The notes: generated by a model not told the origin, from the letters alone. A stretch of 64,000 bases of DNA from Geodermatophilus telluris (GCF_900102745.1 NZ_FMZF01000008.1:62001-126000), one strand, 5' to 3'. Shown: positions 16,847-25,289, counted from the first letter of the stretch. Made by a program: numbers and translations.

Positions 16847-18142
16847 TCAGGTCGCCGTCACCGCCGGCGGGTCGCCGCCCGGTCCGCCGGCCGGGGCGCC
16901 GTACACGGTGAGCACCCGCGGCAGCAGCCACACGGCCAGCACCGCCAGCAGCAGGACGAGCACCACGACGACGGCCACCACGGCGGGGCGGCGGCGCGGG
17001 GGCTCCTCCTCCTCGGCGGGCTCCTCCCCCGCCGGCCGCGCGGGGTCCCGCTCCGGGGCGGGGACGGCGGCCGGTGTCTGCTCGCGCACCGGGGCCGGCC
17101 CGGCGGTGACCGCGGGGCGGGCCGCGGTCCCCGTGGCCGGAGGCGGGGCGGTGGCCGGAGGCGGGGCGGTGGCCGGGGGCGGGGACGCGGCCGGGCCGGC
17201 GGGCGCGGGAGCAGGCGGCGTCGCGCCGCGGGTCGGGGCGACGATGCGCTCGGCGCCGAGCACCACCGGCATGCCGTCCGCCGACAGCCAGTGGGCCCCC
17301 CAGGCCCGCGTGCCGGCCTCGGCCAGCGCCACGCCGAAGGCCTCCGCCGTGGGGTACCGCTCGGCGGGGTCGGTGGCCAGGCCGCGCATGACGACGGCGG
17401 CCACCTCGGCGGGGACGTCCGGCGCCACGTCGCGCAGCGGGACCGGCGCCTCGTAGGCGTGCTTGAACAGCAGGGACATCACGTCGCCGTCGGCGGTGAA
17501 CGGCAGCACGCCCGACAGCAGCTCGTAGAGCATCGTCGCCAGCGCGTACACGTCGGTGGCCGGGGACAGCTCCCCGCCGCGCACCTGCTCGGGCGCGACG
17601 TAGGACGGCGTGCCGACGACGTCACCGGCCCGGGTGAGCATCGTGTCGGCGCCGCCGAGCACCTTGGCGATGCCGAAGTCGGTGACCTTCACCGTCCCGC
17701 TGGCGCCGAAGAGCATGTTCTCCGGCTTGACGTCGCGGTGCAGCACGCCGCGCACGTGGGCGGCGTTGAGCCCCGCCGCGCAGGCCAGGCACACCGCCAC
17801 CGCGTCGGTCGCCGCGAAGCCGGTGGTGGTGGCCCGCTCGCGCAGCGTCCCGCCGGGCAGCAGCTCCATCACCAGCAGGCAGAGGTCCTCCCGCTCGACG
17901 AAGTCGTAGACGGGGACGACGTGCGGGTGGTCGAGCGAGGCGAGCACCCGCGCCTCCGCGGTGAACCGCCGCCGGACGGCGACGTCGGCCGCGGCCGCGG
18001 TGGGCAGCTGCTTGATGGCGACGCTGCGGTCGAGCTGGCGGTGGTGACCGGCGAACACCACGCCCCAGCCGCCCCGGCCGAGGACCTCACCGATGTCGTA
18101 CGCGGGGAGCGCGTCGGCGATCCGCTGCCGTTCGGCCTGCAT
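16847..18142 (-). CDS. membrane-anchored Ser/Thr protein kinase
   Basis: 431 residues. Kinase domain about 15-275: glycine loop LGRGGWGVVF (21-30), Lys44 (VAIK), HRDVKPEN with catalytic Asp137, DFG at 155-157, activation segment ending GTPSYVAPE. A Pro/Ala-rich linker (307-385) follows, then one transmembrane helix (386-407) and only ~24 residues outside. There is no PASTA or other sensor domain outside. ATG at 18142 has GAGGAG upstream. Divergent from an FHA protein gene with 240 bases between, and next to an FHA-redox fusion gene, which makes both FHA proteins likely partners or substrates. Confidence 0.92.
   Translation of the reverse strand: MQAERQRIADALPAYDIGEVLGRGGWGVVFAGHHRQLDRSVAIKQLPTAAAADVAVRRRFTAEARVLASLDHPHVVPVYDFVEREDLCLLVMELLPGGTLRERATTTGFAATDAVAVCLACAAGLNAAHVRGVLHRDVKPENMLFGASGTVKVTDFGIAKVLGGADTMLTRAGDVVGTPSYVAPEQVRGGELSPATDVYALATMLYELLSGVLPFTADGDVMSLLFKHAYEAPVPLRDVAPDVPAEVAAVVMRGLATDPAERYPTAEAFGVALAEAGTRAWGAHWLSADGMPVVLGAERIVAPTRGATPPAPAPAGPAASPPPATAPPPATAPPPATGTAARPAVTAGPAPVREQTPAAVPAPERDPARPAGEEPAEEEEPPRRRPAVVAVVVVLVLLLAVLAVWLLPRVLTVYGAPAGGPGGDPPAVTAT
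17133..17186 (-). repeat. three tandem 18-bp repeats in the kinase linker
   Basis: GTGGCCGGAGGCGGGGCG (plus-strand reading) occurs twice exactly and a third time with changes. It encodes APPPAT-type repeats in the Pro-rich linker between kinase domain and membrane helix. Length changes stay in frame. Confidence 0.8.
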
Positions 18143-18382
18143 CGTCAGGACTCCTCGGACCACCCGGCCGACGCCCGTTGCCGGGGGGCCGGGCCGGTCA
18201 TGGCTCCGGCGTCGGTGGCGCGGGGAGTCTACCGGCCGCCGGGCGGGGTCCGGGGGGTCGCGCGCCTCCCCGAGGGCGGGGCCGGTGTCCTGTTCCGGGT
18301 CGCCGTCCGGCCCTAGCCTGGGCCCGCCGGCCACGGGGGCGCAGGAGCGCGGCACGTCGTCAGCCGGTCGGGAGGGACCGTC

Positions 18383-19447
18383 ATGCCACGGACGAGGACG
18401 GCACGGGTGGGCCTGACCCCCGGGGACGACCTGGTCGCCCGCTTCGGCGACGTCGTGCTCCTGGTCCCGGGGGACGGCGCGGACGACGGGGTGGCCGAGC
18501 TGCTCGGCCTCGTGGAGGCGGCCGCGGCCGAGGACGACCCGGGCAGTGCCCTGGCCACCCGCCTGCTGGGCTGGGCCGGCGGGCGGCGGCCGGGTGAGGG
18601 CACCCCCTTCGGCGTGGTGGCCCCGGTCGCCGACGGGGTCGTCGTGCTGCTGCGCGGCGCGGTGTCGGCGGAGGTGGCCGGCCCCGGGGGCACCCGTCAG
18701 CTGTCCGGCCGGCAGGCGCTGACCTGGGTCGACCACGTCGTCGCGCTGCCCTTCGACCGGGTCGCGGTCGGGGCCGGGGACGCACCGGCGCCCCCGCACC
18801 CCCGCTCGGCGCTGCGCGAGGGCGTGGTGCCCGCGGGGGGCTTCGTGCTCAGTCCCACCGACGGGGACGACGCCCACCCCGCCGCCGGGACCCCGGCCGC
18901 CGAGACCCCGCCCACCGAGACCCCGCCCGCCGAGCCGGAGGAGACGCTCATCGCCGCCGGAGGGGTCCCGCCGGCCGCCGAGCCGGAGGAGACGCTCGTC
19001 ACCCGCGCCGAGGACCTGACCACCCAGGACCGCGCGGAGCCGGAGCACGCGCGGACGGTGAACGTGCAGGAGACGGCGATGGCGCCGGCGCCGGTGGGGG
19101 CGCTGGTGTGCGACGGCGGCCCGACCGTCCTGCTCGACCGGCCCTACGTCCTCGGCCGGGAGCCGCACAACGACCCCGACGTGCAGCGTGCGCTCGCCTC
19201 CCCCGTGGTGATCCACGACCCGGGCAACCTCGTCTCCCGGGTGCACGCCCGGGTGGAGGTCGACGACGGCCGGGTCTGGGTGCGCGACGCGCCGTCGGTC
19301 AGCGGCACCTACGTCGCCGGCCCCGGGGCGAGCGAGTGGACCCGGATCGGCACCGGGCCCACCCTGCTGCCGCCCGACTGGAGCCTGCGCATCGGCACGC
19401 AGGTGTTCACCTTCCGTCCCGCGCGGGCCGCCGCCGACGTCCGCTGA
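18383..19447 (+). CDS. FHA-domain protein with duplicated PEETL phosphothreonine-type motif
   Basis: 354 residues, ATG with GGGAGG upstream. N-terminal ~150 residues form an alpha/beta-looking domain I cannot name. A Pro/Glu/Thr-rich linker (160-235) contains two nearly identical AEPEETL segments with Thr188 and Thr204. The C-terminal FHA domain (about 257-346) has GRE at 258-260 and SRVH at 285-288; the later Asn-Gly is replaced by SGT (307-309). In GarA/FhaA-type proteins a Thr near the N-terminus is phosphorylated by a kinase and then bound by the own FHA domain; the PEETL pair could work likewise with the divergent kinase. Soluble. Convergent with the redox fusion gene (6-base gap). Confidence 0.85.
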   Translation: MPRTRTARVGLTPGDDLVARFGDVVLLVPGDGADDGVAELLGLVEAAAAEDDPGSALATRLLGWAGGRRPGEGTPFGVVAPVADGVVVLLRGAVSAEVAGPGGTRQLSGRQALTWVDHVVALPFDRVAVGAGDAPAPPHPRSALREGVVPAGGFVLSPTDGDDAHPAAGTPAAETPPTETPPAEPEETLIAAGGVPPAAEPEETLVTRAEDLTTQDRAEPEHARTVNVQETAMAPAPVGALVCDGGPTVLLDRPYVLGREPHNDPDVQRALASPVVIHDPGNLVSRVHARVEVDDGRVWVRDAPSVSGTYVAGPGASEWTRIGTGPTLLPPDWSLRIGTQVFTFRPARAAADVR

Positions 19448-19453
19448 CCGGCC

Positions 19454-22400
19454 TCAGGCCGGCGCCGGCTGCGAGGTCGGCCGGCGCCGGCCGACGTCGC
19501 GCAGCACCGCCCAGTCGCCGGCGCGCAGCCCGGCGAGGACGGCGTCGTCGAGCTCGAGGCCCCGCTTGACCGCCGCGGTCACCGCGGTCACGTCCTCGGG
19601 GTGGTGGCCGAGCACGACGCCGCCGACGACGGTGCGCCCCGCGACCACCAGCCGCCGGTAGGACGGCAGCGACTCGTCCTCGTCGACCAGCACCTCCTCC
19701 CCCGCCTCGGGCTCCACCCGGCCGACGGCGAACAGGTCCAGCCCCACGCCCTTGAGCAGGGTGGCCGGGACCTCGGACACCAGCCGCTCGTCGCCGCCGA
19801 GCGCGTTGACCGCCGCCACCTCGCCCTGCTTGGCCGCGACCGGCCACAGGCCCCAGACCCGCCCGCCGTGCTCGGCGACGTCGCCGGCGGCGAAGACGCC
19901 GCGCACCGCGGTCTCCATCCGGTCGTCGACGAGCACGCCCTTCCCGACCGGGATGCCGGCCTCGCGGGCCAGGTCGACGTCCGGGCGGATGCCGACCGCG
20001 GCCAGGAAGACGTCGCAGCGCAGCGCCCGGCGGTCGGTGAGCCGCACCCCGGTGACCGTGGACTCGCCGGTGAGCGCCTGCGCCTCGGCCCGGTAGAGCA
20101 CCTGCAGGCCGATGCGGCGGAACCACCCGTCCACCAGCTCGCTGCAGCGCGGGTCGATCTGCCGGGACAGCAGCCGCGCCCCGCGCTCGAGCACGGTGAC
20201 CCGCAGCCCGAGCTCCTGCAGCGCGTGCGCGGCCTCCAGGCCCAGCAGCCCGCCGCCGGCGACGACGGCGTCGCGGCAGCCGTGCCGCTGCACGTGGGCC
20301 CGCAGCGCCCCCGCGTCGGCCGCCGAGCGGAGGACGAAGCTGCCCGGGCGGCCGAAGCCCTCGACCGGCGGCTCGACGGCCCGGCTGCCCGTGGCGAGCA
20401 CCAGCCGGTCGTAGGGCAGCACCTCGCCGGTGCCGAGGAACACCCGCCGCGACTCCAGGTCGATCCGGGTGGCCACGGTGTTCAGCCAGGCGGTGACCTG
20501 GTGGTCGTCGTACCAGGTCTCGGGCAGCAGCGAGAGGCCCTGCATGGCCGAGCGGCCGTAGACGACCCGCGAGATGCCCATCCGGTTGTAGAGGACGTGC
20601 GGTTCCTGGCCGACGACGTGGATCTCGCACTCGGGGTGCCCGCGCCGCACGAAGTCGGCGGCGGTGACCCCGGCGATGCCGTTGCCGAGGACCACGACGC
20701 TGACGATCGACCGGTCGAACTCCCGCGGCGCCTCCCCGTCGTCCGGGCCGCCGGGCTCGGGGGTGAGCGAGACGGTCACCGCCCCGGGTTGCAGCCGCGC
20801 CGAGCAGGCCATGCGGGTGTTCCGGGCCAGCCCGAGGCGGCGCAGCGTGGACAGCTCCTCCTCCTCGGGCTCGGACAGGCAGGACGCGCCCTCGAGGACG
20901 GCGACCGGGTCGGCGCCGCAGACGCCCATCCGGCAGCCGGCCTCGATCGGCTGGCCGGCCCGCTCGACGGTCTCCAGCAGGCTGGTGCCGACCTCGCCCT
21001 CGACGGGGGCGTCGGTGCCGGCGATGCGCACCTCGACGGTCCCCCCCGCCTCGGGCGCGGCCTCGGTGGCCGGTGCCGGGCGGCTGACCGGCACCACCGG
21101 CAGCAGCTCGGGGTGGAACTGCTCGGTGTACTGGCGCTCCTTGACCGCGGTGCGGGCGATCCACAGCAGCGACAGGACCAGGACCAGCCCCGAGACCGGC
21201 CACCGCAGCCACGGCACGGACACGCCGGTGACGGTGGCGAAGGAGGAGGCCAGCACCGGCGCGGCGAACCAGTAGAAGAGGTTCAGCGCCGCCGCGCCCC
21301 ACAGCGCCACGGCCACCGACGGGCTCAGCGGCAGCAGCGCGCTGACGGCGTAGAACAGCCCGACGCTGCCGAGGAAGAACAGCGCCAGCTCGCCGTAGGT
21401 CGTCGTCAGCGGCTGGTCGCCGGCGCCGGCGAGCACGAAGAAGCCCAGCACGAAGCCCGGCAGCGCGGCGACGAACAGCCGGCGCGGCGCGGTCCACACC
21501 GGGTCGTCCTCGTGCAGGTCGGCCTGGTAGGCGCCGATCGGCGCGAAGTCGTAGCAGTTGGCGGTGCAGGCGACGCAGGGCCGGCAGTGGGCGTTGGGCA
21601 CCCGCACGAACGGCGTCTGCCCGTAGACGCGCTGCAGCGGCAGCAGCGGGCAGATCTGGCTGCACCAGCCGCTCTTGCCCTTGAACAGCAGCCCGCCGAG
21701 GAAGGCCGCGGCGATGATCACGGCCAGCAGGACGCCGGTCGCCGTCCCGCTGCCGTTGAACACCGCCAGCCGGGCGCCGGCGATGCCGAAGAACAGCACC
21801 ATCGCGACGACGAACGCGCGGCGGCGGAACCACTCGGGCAGGGTGCGGCCCAGGGTGAACCCGAGGACCCGCGGCGTCTGGTTGGCCGCCGCCAGCGGGC
21901 AGATGTTGCGCCACAGCCCGGGCGCGACGAAGAACAGCGCCGGCAGCAGCGGTACGACGATCCCGAAGAACACGAACAGCCCGCCGGCCGGCCGGACGAA
22001 CAGCGCCACGACCAGCGCCAGGTAGGCCAGCAGGCTGACCACCCGGACGGCGCGCCACGCGCCCGGCGGCACGTGCGCGCGCATCTCGGTGTAGACGGGG
22101 AAGAGCTCCTCGCCCGGGCGCGCGGTGCGGCCCAGCGCCCGGTCCCACAGCGCGGCGGTCCGCGACGGCGCGGCCGGGACCGCCGGTGGCGGGGGCGGCG
22201 GGGGCAGGGCGACCGCGGCGCCGCCGGCGAGCACCGTGGCCCGCGCCGCCGCGGGCACCGGGATCCGCTCCGGCCGGCCGACGACGAGGATCTCGGTGGT
22301 GCCGAGGCGGACGACGTCGCCCGCCTCGAGGGTCACCCGGCCGGTGACCGGCCGGCCGTTGACCAGGGTGCCGTTGCGGCTGCCCAGGTCGACCAGCGAC

Positions 22401-22564
22401 AGGGCGACCGGGCTGGGCACCAGCCGCAGGTGCCGGCGGGACACGAGCCCGTCGGCGAGCGCGAGCCCGTCGGCGTCGCGGCCGACCTCCAGCGCGCGGG
22501 TGAGCGCGACCCGCCGCGGCTCGCGTCCGGGCTCCCGGACCTCGATGACCGGTGGGCTGCTCAC
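19454..22564 (-). CDS. FHA - NapH/NosR-like Fe-S membrane - ferredoxin - NAD(P)H flavoprotein fusion
   Basis: 1,036 residues. Order: FHA domain (24-95; GR 28-29, Ser42, His45, Asn64-Gly65); Pro linker; six or more membrane helices (about 170-470) with NapH/NosR/CcoG-like cysteines (Cys222 in NICPLAAAN, Cys301 and Cys305 in WCSQICPLLP) and a [4Fe-4S] site CX2CX2CX3C (327, 330, 333, 337); a ferredoxin-like domain (about 508-602) with cysteines 544, 549, 562, 587; then a two-Rossmann FAD/NAD(P)H oxidoreductase (619-1036; GNGIAG 627-632, GGGLLG 770-775, AAGD 892-895) of the nitrite-reductase/ferredoxin-reductase type. It should pass electrons between NAD(P)H and a membrane partner. GTG start lacks its own ribosome site but overlaps a 14-codon ORF that has one. 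Last gene of its operon. Confidence 0.9.
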   Translation of the reverse strand: MSSPPVIEVREPGREPRRVALTRALEVGRDADGLALADGLVSRRHLRLVPSPVALSLVDLGSRNGTLVNGRPVTGRVTLEAGDVVRLGTTEILVVGRPERIPVPAAARATVLAGGAAVALPPPPPPPAVPAAPSRTAALWDRALGRTARPGEELFPVYTEMRAHVPPGAWRAVRVVSLLAYLALVVALFVRPAGGLFVFFGIVVPLLPALFFVAPGLWRNICPLAAANQTPRVLGFTLGRTLPEWFRRRAFVVAMVLFFGIAGARLAVFNGSGTATGVLLAVIIAAAFLGGLLFKGKSGWCSQICPLLPLQRVYGQTPFVRVPNAHCRPCVACTANCYDFAPIGAYQADLHEDDPVWTAPRRLFVAALPGFVLGFFVLAGAGDQPLTTTYGELALFFLGSVGLFYAVSALLPLSPSVAVALWGAAALNLFYWFAAPVLASSFATVTGVSVPWLRWPVSGLVLVLSLLWIARTAVKERQYTEQFHPELLPVVPVSRPAPATEAAPEAGGTVEVRIAGTDAPVEGEVGTSLLETVERAGQPIEAGCRMGVCGADPVAVLEGASCLSEPEEEELSTLRRLGLARNTRMACSARLQPGAVTVSLTPEPGGPDDGEAPREFDRSIVSVVVLGNGIAGVTAADFVRRGHPECEIHVVGQEPHVLYNRMGISRVVYGRSAMQGLSLLPETWYDDHQVTAWLNTVATRIDLESRRVFLGTGEVLPYDRLVLATGSRAVEPPVEGFGRPGSFVLRSAADAGALRAHVQRHGCRDAVVAGGGLLGLEAAHALQELGLRVTVLERGARLLSRQIDPRCSELVDGWFRRIGLQVLYRAEAQALTGESTVTGVRLTDRRALRCDVFLAAVGIRPDVDLAREAGIPVGKGVLVDDRMETAVRGVFAAGDVAEHGGRVWGLWPVAAKQGEVAAVNALGGDERLVSEVPATLLKGVGLDLFAVGRVEPEAGEEVLVDEDESLPSYRRLVVAGRTVVGGVVLGHHPEDVTAVTAAVKRGLELDDAVLAGLRAGDWAVLRDVGRRRPTSQPAPA

Positions 22565-22605
22565 CGCGGTGCCCGCGCGGTCGGGGTGGTGGTGGACGCC
22601 GGCAT
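22561..22605 (-). CDS. 14-codon leader ORF coupled to the redox fusion gene
   Basis: ATG at 22605 with GGAGGGA 6 bases upstream reads MPASTTTPTARAPR and stops at a TGA that overlaps the GTG start of the fusion gene (GTGA). The fusion's GTG has no ribosome site. Ribosomes therefore probably enter here and restart. It may be only a coupling device. A frameshift that removed a natural N-terminus of the big protein is the alternative. Confidence 0.5.
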   Translation of the reverse strand: MPASTTTPTARAPR

Positions 22606-22648
22606 GGCCTGTCCCTCCGGGGGTGTGCGCGCGCCGCCGGACGGCGCC

Positions 22649-23272
22649 TCAGAGGCGGAAGCCGCTGGAGGTGAACACCCACAGCGACGAGCTGAACCAG
22701 AGCCCGAGCAGGGTGGTGAACAGGACACCGCCGAGCACGGGGACGACCCACCGCGGCAGGCCGGGGCGGGTGAGGGCGAGCATCTTGGTGACGAAGACCC
22801 CGTAGAAGAAGCAGCCCAGCGCCGAGTGCACCAGGGCCCGGGTCGAGTCGGTGTGGAAGCCCAGCGCGTACACGCAGTGCACGACGACCGGGACGGTCAG
22901 CAGCACCGACACCCGCCCCGACCAGCGGTGCAGGGTGCGCGTCCAGGGCCGCGCGCCGGCGTCGTGCATCCGGCCGGCGGACAGCAGCTGGACGACGCCG
23001 AGCACGGCGGCCACGGTGGTCAGCCAGGTCTTGACGTACAGCGGCGAGGAGAAGCCCGGGACGTCGAGGGAGTAGCCGGCGGGCTCGTGCTCGGCCGCGT
23101 ACACCCCGAGCACCACCGCGACCGCGCAGCCGGTGAGCAGGAAGGCCAGCAGGGGCAGCCGGAAGGCGTCCCGCGGCTCCGGGCGCGGTGCGCGCCGCGG
23201 GGTGGGGACCGGCACGGCGGCCGCCTCGGCGGGGCGCACCGGGGCGTCGGGCGTCGGGCGGGTCTCGGTCAT
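22649..23272 (-). CDS. five-helix histidine-containing membrane protein (DUF6529-like)
   Basis: 207 residues: a Pro-rich cytoplasmic N-terminus (1-35) and five hydrophobic helices (about 40-60, 77-98, 118-139, 148-166, 174-195). Histidines 115, 132, 140 and 149 sit at or in helices 3 and 4, a spacing like heme ligands in b-type membrane cytochromes, so heme binding is possible. I recall actinobacterial proteins of this look as DUF6529, but cannot verify it here. ATG has GAGGAG 9 bases upstream. It lies between the secreted protein and the redox fusion in one operon and is the natural membrane electron partner of the latter. Confidence 0.75.
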   Translation of the reverse strand: MTETRPTPDAPVRPAEAAAVPVPTPRRAPRPEPRDAFRLPLLAFLLTGCAVAVVLGVYAAEHEPAGYSLDVPGFSSPLYVKTWLTTVAAVLGVVQLLSAGRMHDAGARPWTRTLHRWSGRVSVLLTVPVVVHCVYALGFHTDSTRALVHSALGCFFYGVFVTKMLALTRPGLPRWVVPVLGGVLFTTLLGLWFSSSLWVFTSSGFRL

Positions 23273-23340
23273 GGCGCGGGTCTCCTCGCGGGCGGGAGGG
23301 CGGTGGGGCGCCGGAGCGGGTCGGGGACGGGGGCGCGGGC

Positions 23341-24036
23341 TCAGCCCCCGACGACGGTGTCGGACCCGGCCACCGGGTCGGCGATGCCGGTGGTCCCGTC
23401 GAGCTCGAAGCCGCCGGAACCGAGGTCGAGCGGCGGCGCCGGCTGCTTGTCGTCGCCGACGGTGGCGACGCCGACCTGCGTGCCGTCGGGCAGCACGGCC
23501 CAGCCGATGCGGGTGGCCAGGCCGTCGAGCGTCAGGCGGGCCTCGTAGACCCCGGCGGGCGGCGCGGACAGCGTCGCGGAGAACGGCAGCGCCAGCCCGG
23601 TGCTGGTGGTCACCGTGCCGAACACCGCGGAGTCGGTGACCGTCCCGGACAGCCCGGCGCCGTTGCGGCCGGCCAGGCTGATCGCCCCGCCGTCGACGGT
23701 TCCCTGCAGCCAGGCCTCGATCGCGTCGCCGTCGCACAGGTAGGCGGCCGCCGCGCCGCCGTCGACGGCGAGGGCGAGGGTGGCCTCCCCGCCGCTGGTC
23801 ACGCCGGCGAAGACGGCCTGCTGCGCGGGCGGCGGAGGCGCCTCGGTGGTGGGCGCGGCGGAGGGGGTCGCCGTGGCCGTGGCCGTCGCGCTCCCTGACG
23901 AGCCGGACGGGTAGGTCGACGCGGCACCGGCCGGCCGGTCCACCCGGCTGTTCGCGGCCAGCAGCACCACGGTCAGCAGGACGACGGCGGCCAGGGTCGC
24001 CAGCGGGCCCGTTCCTCGCCTGCGTCGCGCGCTCAT
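23341..24036 (-). CDS. membrane-anchored secreted protein of unknown function
   Basis: 231 residues. Arginine-rich N-terminus, one hydrophobic helix (about 11-28) acting as signal anchor, then a Ser/Thr/Ala/Pro stalk (39-72) and a compact beta-looking domain (73 to about 190: FAGVTSGGEATLALAVDGG, AYLCDGDAIEAWLQGTV, LSGTVTDSAVFGTV, AGVYEARLTLDG). One Cys (101). I recognise no named family. It is the first gene of the operon with the DUF6529-like and FHA-redox proteins, so it could be the extracytoplasmic sensor or docking part of that system. Confidence 0.75.
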   Translation of the reverse strand: MSARRRRGTGPLATLAAVVLLTVVLLAANSRVDRPAGAASTYPSGSSGSATATATATPSAAPTTEAPPPPAQQAVFAGVTSGGEATLALAVDGGAAAAYLCDGDAIEAWLQGTVDGGAISLAGRNGAGLSGTVTDSAVFGTVTTSTGLALPFSATLSAPPAGVYEARLTLDGLATRIGWAVLPDGTQVGVATVGDDKQPAPPLDLGSGGFELDGTTGIADPVAGSDTVVGG

Positions 24037-24263
24037 GCGTCACCGTCCGGTCCACGTCGCCGCCGTGCGTGTCCCCCGCGGCCCCGGCACGGTCTCGCCG
24101 GGGTGGAATCCGGCGCCCACCGTGCCACGGACGCCGGGACGGCGGAACCGGTTACGGCGCCGCGCGAACCCGCCCGGCGTGGCGCGCACGGGACCCTGGT
24201 CGGGCGACGCGCGGCGGCGGACCCTCGCAGACGGCCCGCGTCCCCGCACCCCGGGAGGTCCCC

Positions 24264-24719
24264 GTGTCCCGTCGCCTGCACCTGACCCTCGGCGGGGTCG
24301 CCGTCGTCCTGCTGTCCGCGTGCGGCGGCGACGGCGGGGAGCCCGCCGGAGAGCCGGCCGCCTCCCAGGGTGCGGCGGCCGCCGGCACCACGACGTCCGG
24401 CGGGTCGGACTTCTGCGCGCAGGCGGCGGGGATCGACGAGCGGGTCGAGGCCGCGCTGACCGACCTCGGCGACGACGCCTCGCTGTCGGACACGATGCGC
24501 GAGCTCGGGACCGACCTCCGCTCGGTCGAGGCGCCCGCCCCGATCGCCGGTGACTGGACCGCGCTCGCCGACGGGCTGGACCAGCTGGCCGGCGCCCTGG
24601 CCGAGGTCGACCTCACCGACCCCGGCTCGCTGGCCGCGCTCGACCAGCTCGAGGGCGACCTGGACACCGCGAGCGCCAACGTCGACACCTACCTGCGCGA
24701 GGAGTGCGGGATCGGCTGA
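24264..24719 (+). CDS. small lipoprotein, helical
   Basis: 151 residues from GTG (GGGAGG upstream). Signal peptide with lipobox LLSAC, lipid Cys20, a Gly/Ala/Ser spacer (21-47) and a mostly helical domain with two Cys ([22 protein letters not shown] ... LREECG), probably disulfide-linked. Family not recognised. The 227 bases before it, shared with the divergent operon, show no clear signal. Confidence 0.8.
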   Translation: MSRRLHLTLGGVAVVLLSACGGDGGEPAGEPAASQGAAAAGTTTSGGSDFCAQAAGIDERVEAALTDLGDDASLSDTMRELGTDLRSVEAPAPIAGDWTALADGLDQLAGALAEVDLTDPGSLAALDQLEGDLDTASANVDTYLREECGIG

Positions 24720-24755
24720 CGCGCCCGCCGCGGACCGCGCGGAGGCGGCCCGGTG

Positions 24756-24774
24756 TGTCGGTCACGATCCGACA
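24756..24774. promoter_or_regulatory. inverted repeat upstream of whiB2
   Basis: TGTCGG (24756-24761) and CCGACA (24769-24774) separated by 7 bases, 132 bases before the WhiB start. It suits binding by a dimeric regulator. A TAATGT at 24831-24836 could be the -10 of the whiB promoter. No -35 is evident. Confidence 0.35.
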
Positions 24775-24905
24775 ACCGGACGGCGACGTTTCGGCGACTT
24801 CCGGCAGTGCGCTGCGGGAGGCGTTCTCCGTAATGTCACTGACAGCAGCCAGGTCGTACCGGTCCGTCACTGCCGGTGCGCACACCCCGCCCCAGAGGAG
24901 CCCCC

Positions 24906-25289
24906 GTGTCCCCGTCGCGCCACCACCTCAGCCTGCTTCCCGACACCGCCTACGCCGCGCAGCCGGCCTACGAGCCCGCCCCGGTCTCCTGGGACGGCGA
25001 CGGCTGGAACGCCACCTCCTGGTCGCAGATCGCCCTCGGCGAGGCCCCCGGCGGCGAGGAGTCGTGGCGGCTGGACGCGCTGTGCGCGGAGACCGACCCC
25101 GAGGCCTTCTTCCCGGAGAAGGGCGGCTCGACCCGCGAGGCCAAGCGCGTCTGCTCGGGCTGCTCGGTGCGCGCCGAGTGCCTGGAGTTCGCGCTGGCCA
25201 ACGACGAGCGCTTCGGCATCTGGGGCGGCCTGTCCGAGCGCGAGCGCCGCCGCGTCCGCCTGCAGCGCCGCACCTCGCTCTCCGCCTGA
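24906..25289 (+). CDS. whiB2: WhiB-family regulator, WhiB2/WhmD type
   Basis: 127 residues from the GTG with GAGGAG 6 bases upstream. The Fe-S ligands are Cys60, 83, 86 and 92 (CX22CX2CX5C) and the G(I/V)WGG turn is at 104-108. The segment [19 protein letters not shown] and the basic tail [14 protein letters not shown] match WhiB2/WhmD, the essential septation and sporulation regulator of actinobacteria. It binds a [4Fe-4S] cluster and acts with a sigma factor or WhiA. The N-terminal 50 residues are longer than in most WhiB proteins. Monocistronic. Confidence 0.92.
   Translation: MSPSRHHLSLLPDTAYAAQPAYEPAPVSWDGDGWNATSWSQIALGEAPGGEESWRLDALCAETDPEAFFPEKGGSTREAKRVCSGCSVRAECLEFALANDERFGIWGGLSERERRRVRLQRRTSLSA

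Noticed and set aside
19601..23548. Long plus-strand open frame opposite the redox fusion and membrane protein genes
   Set aside because: It spans two real genes and their gap, with low-complexity Gln/Arg/Gly text and no motif, as expected of antisense frames in very GC-rich DNA.
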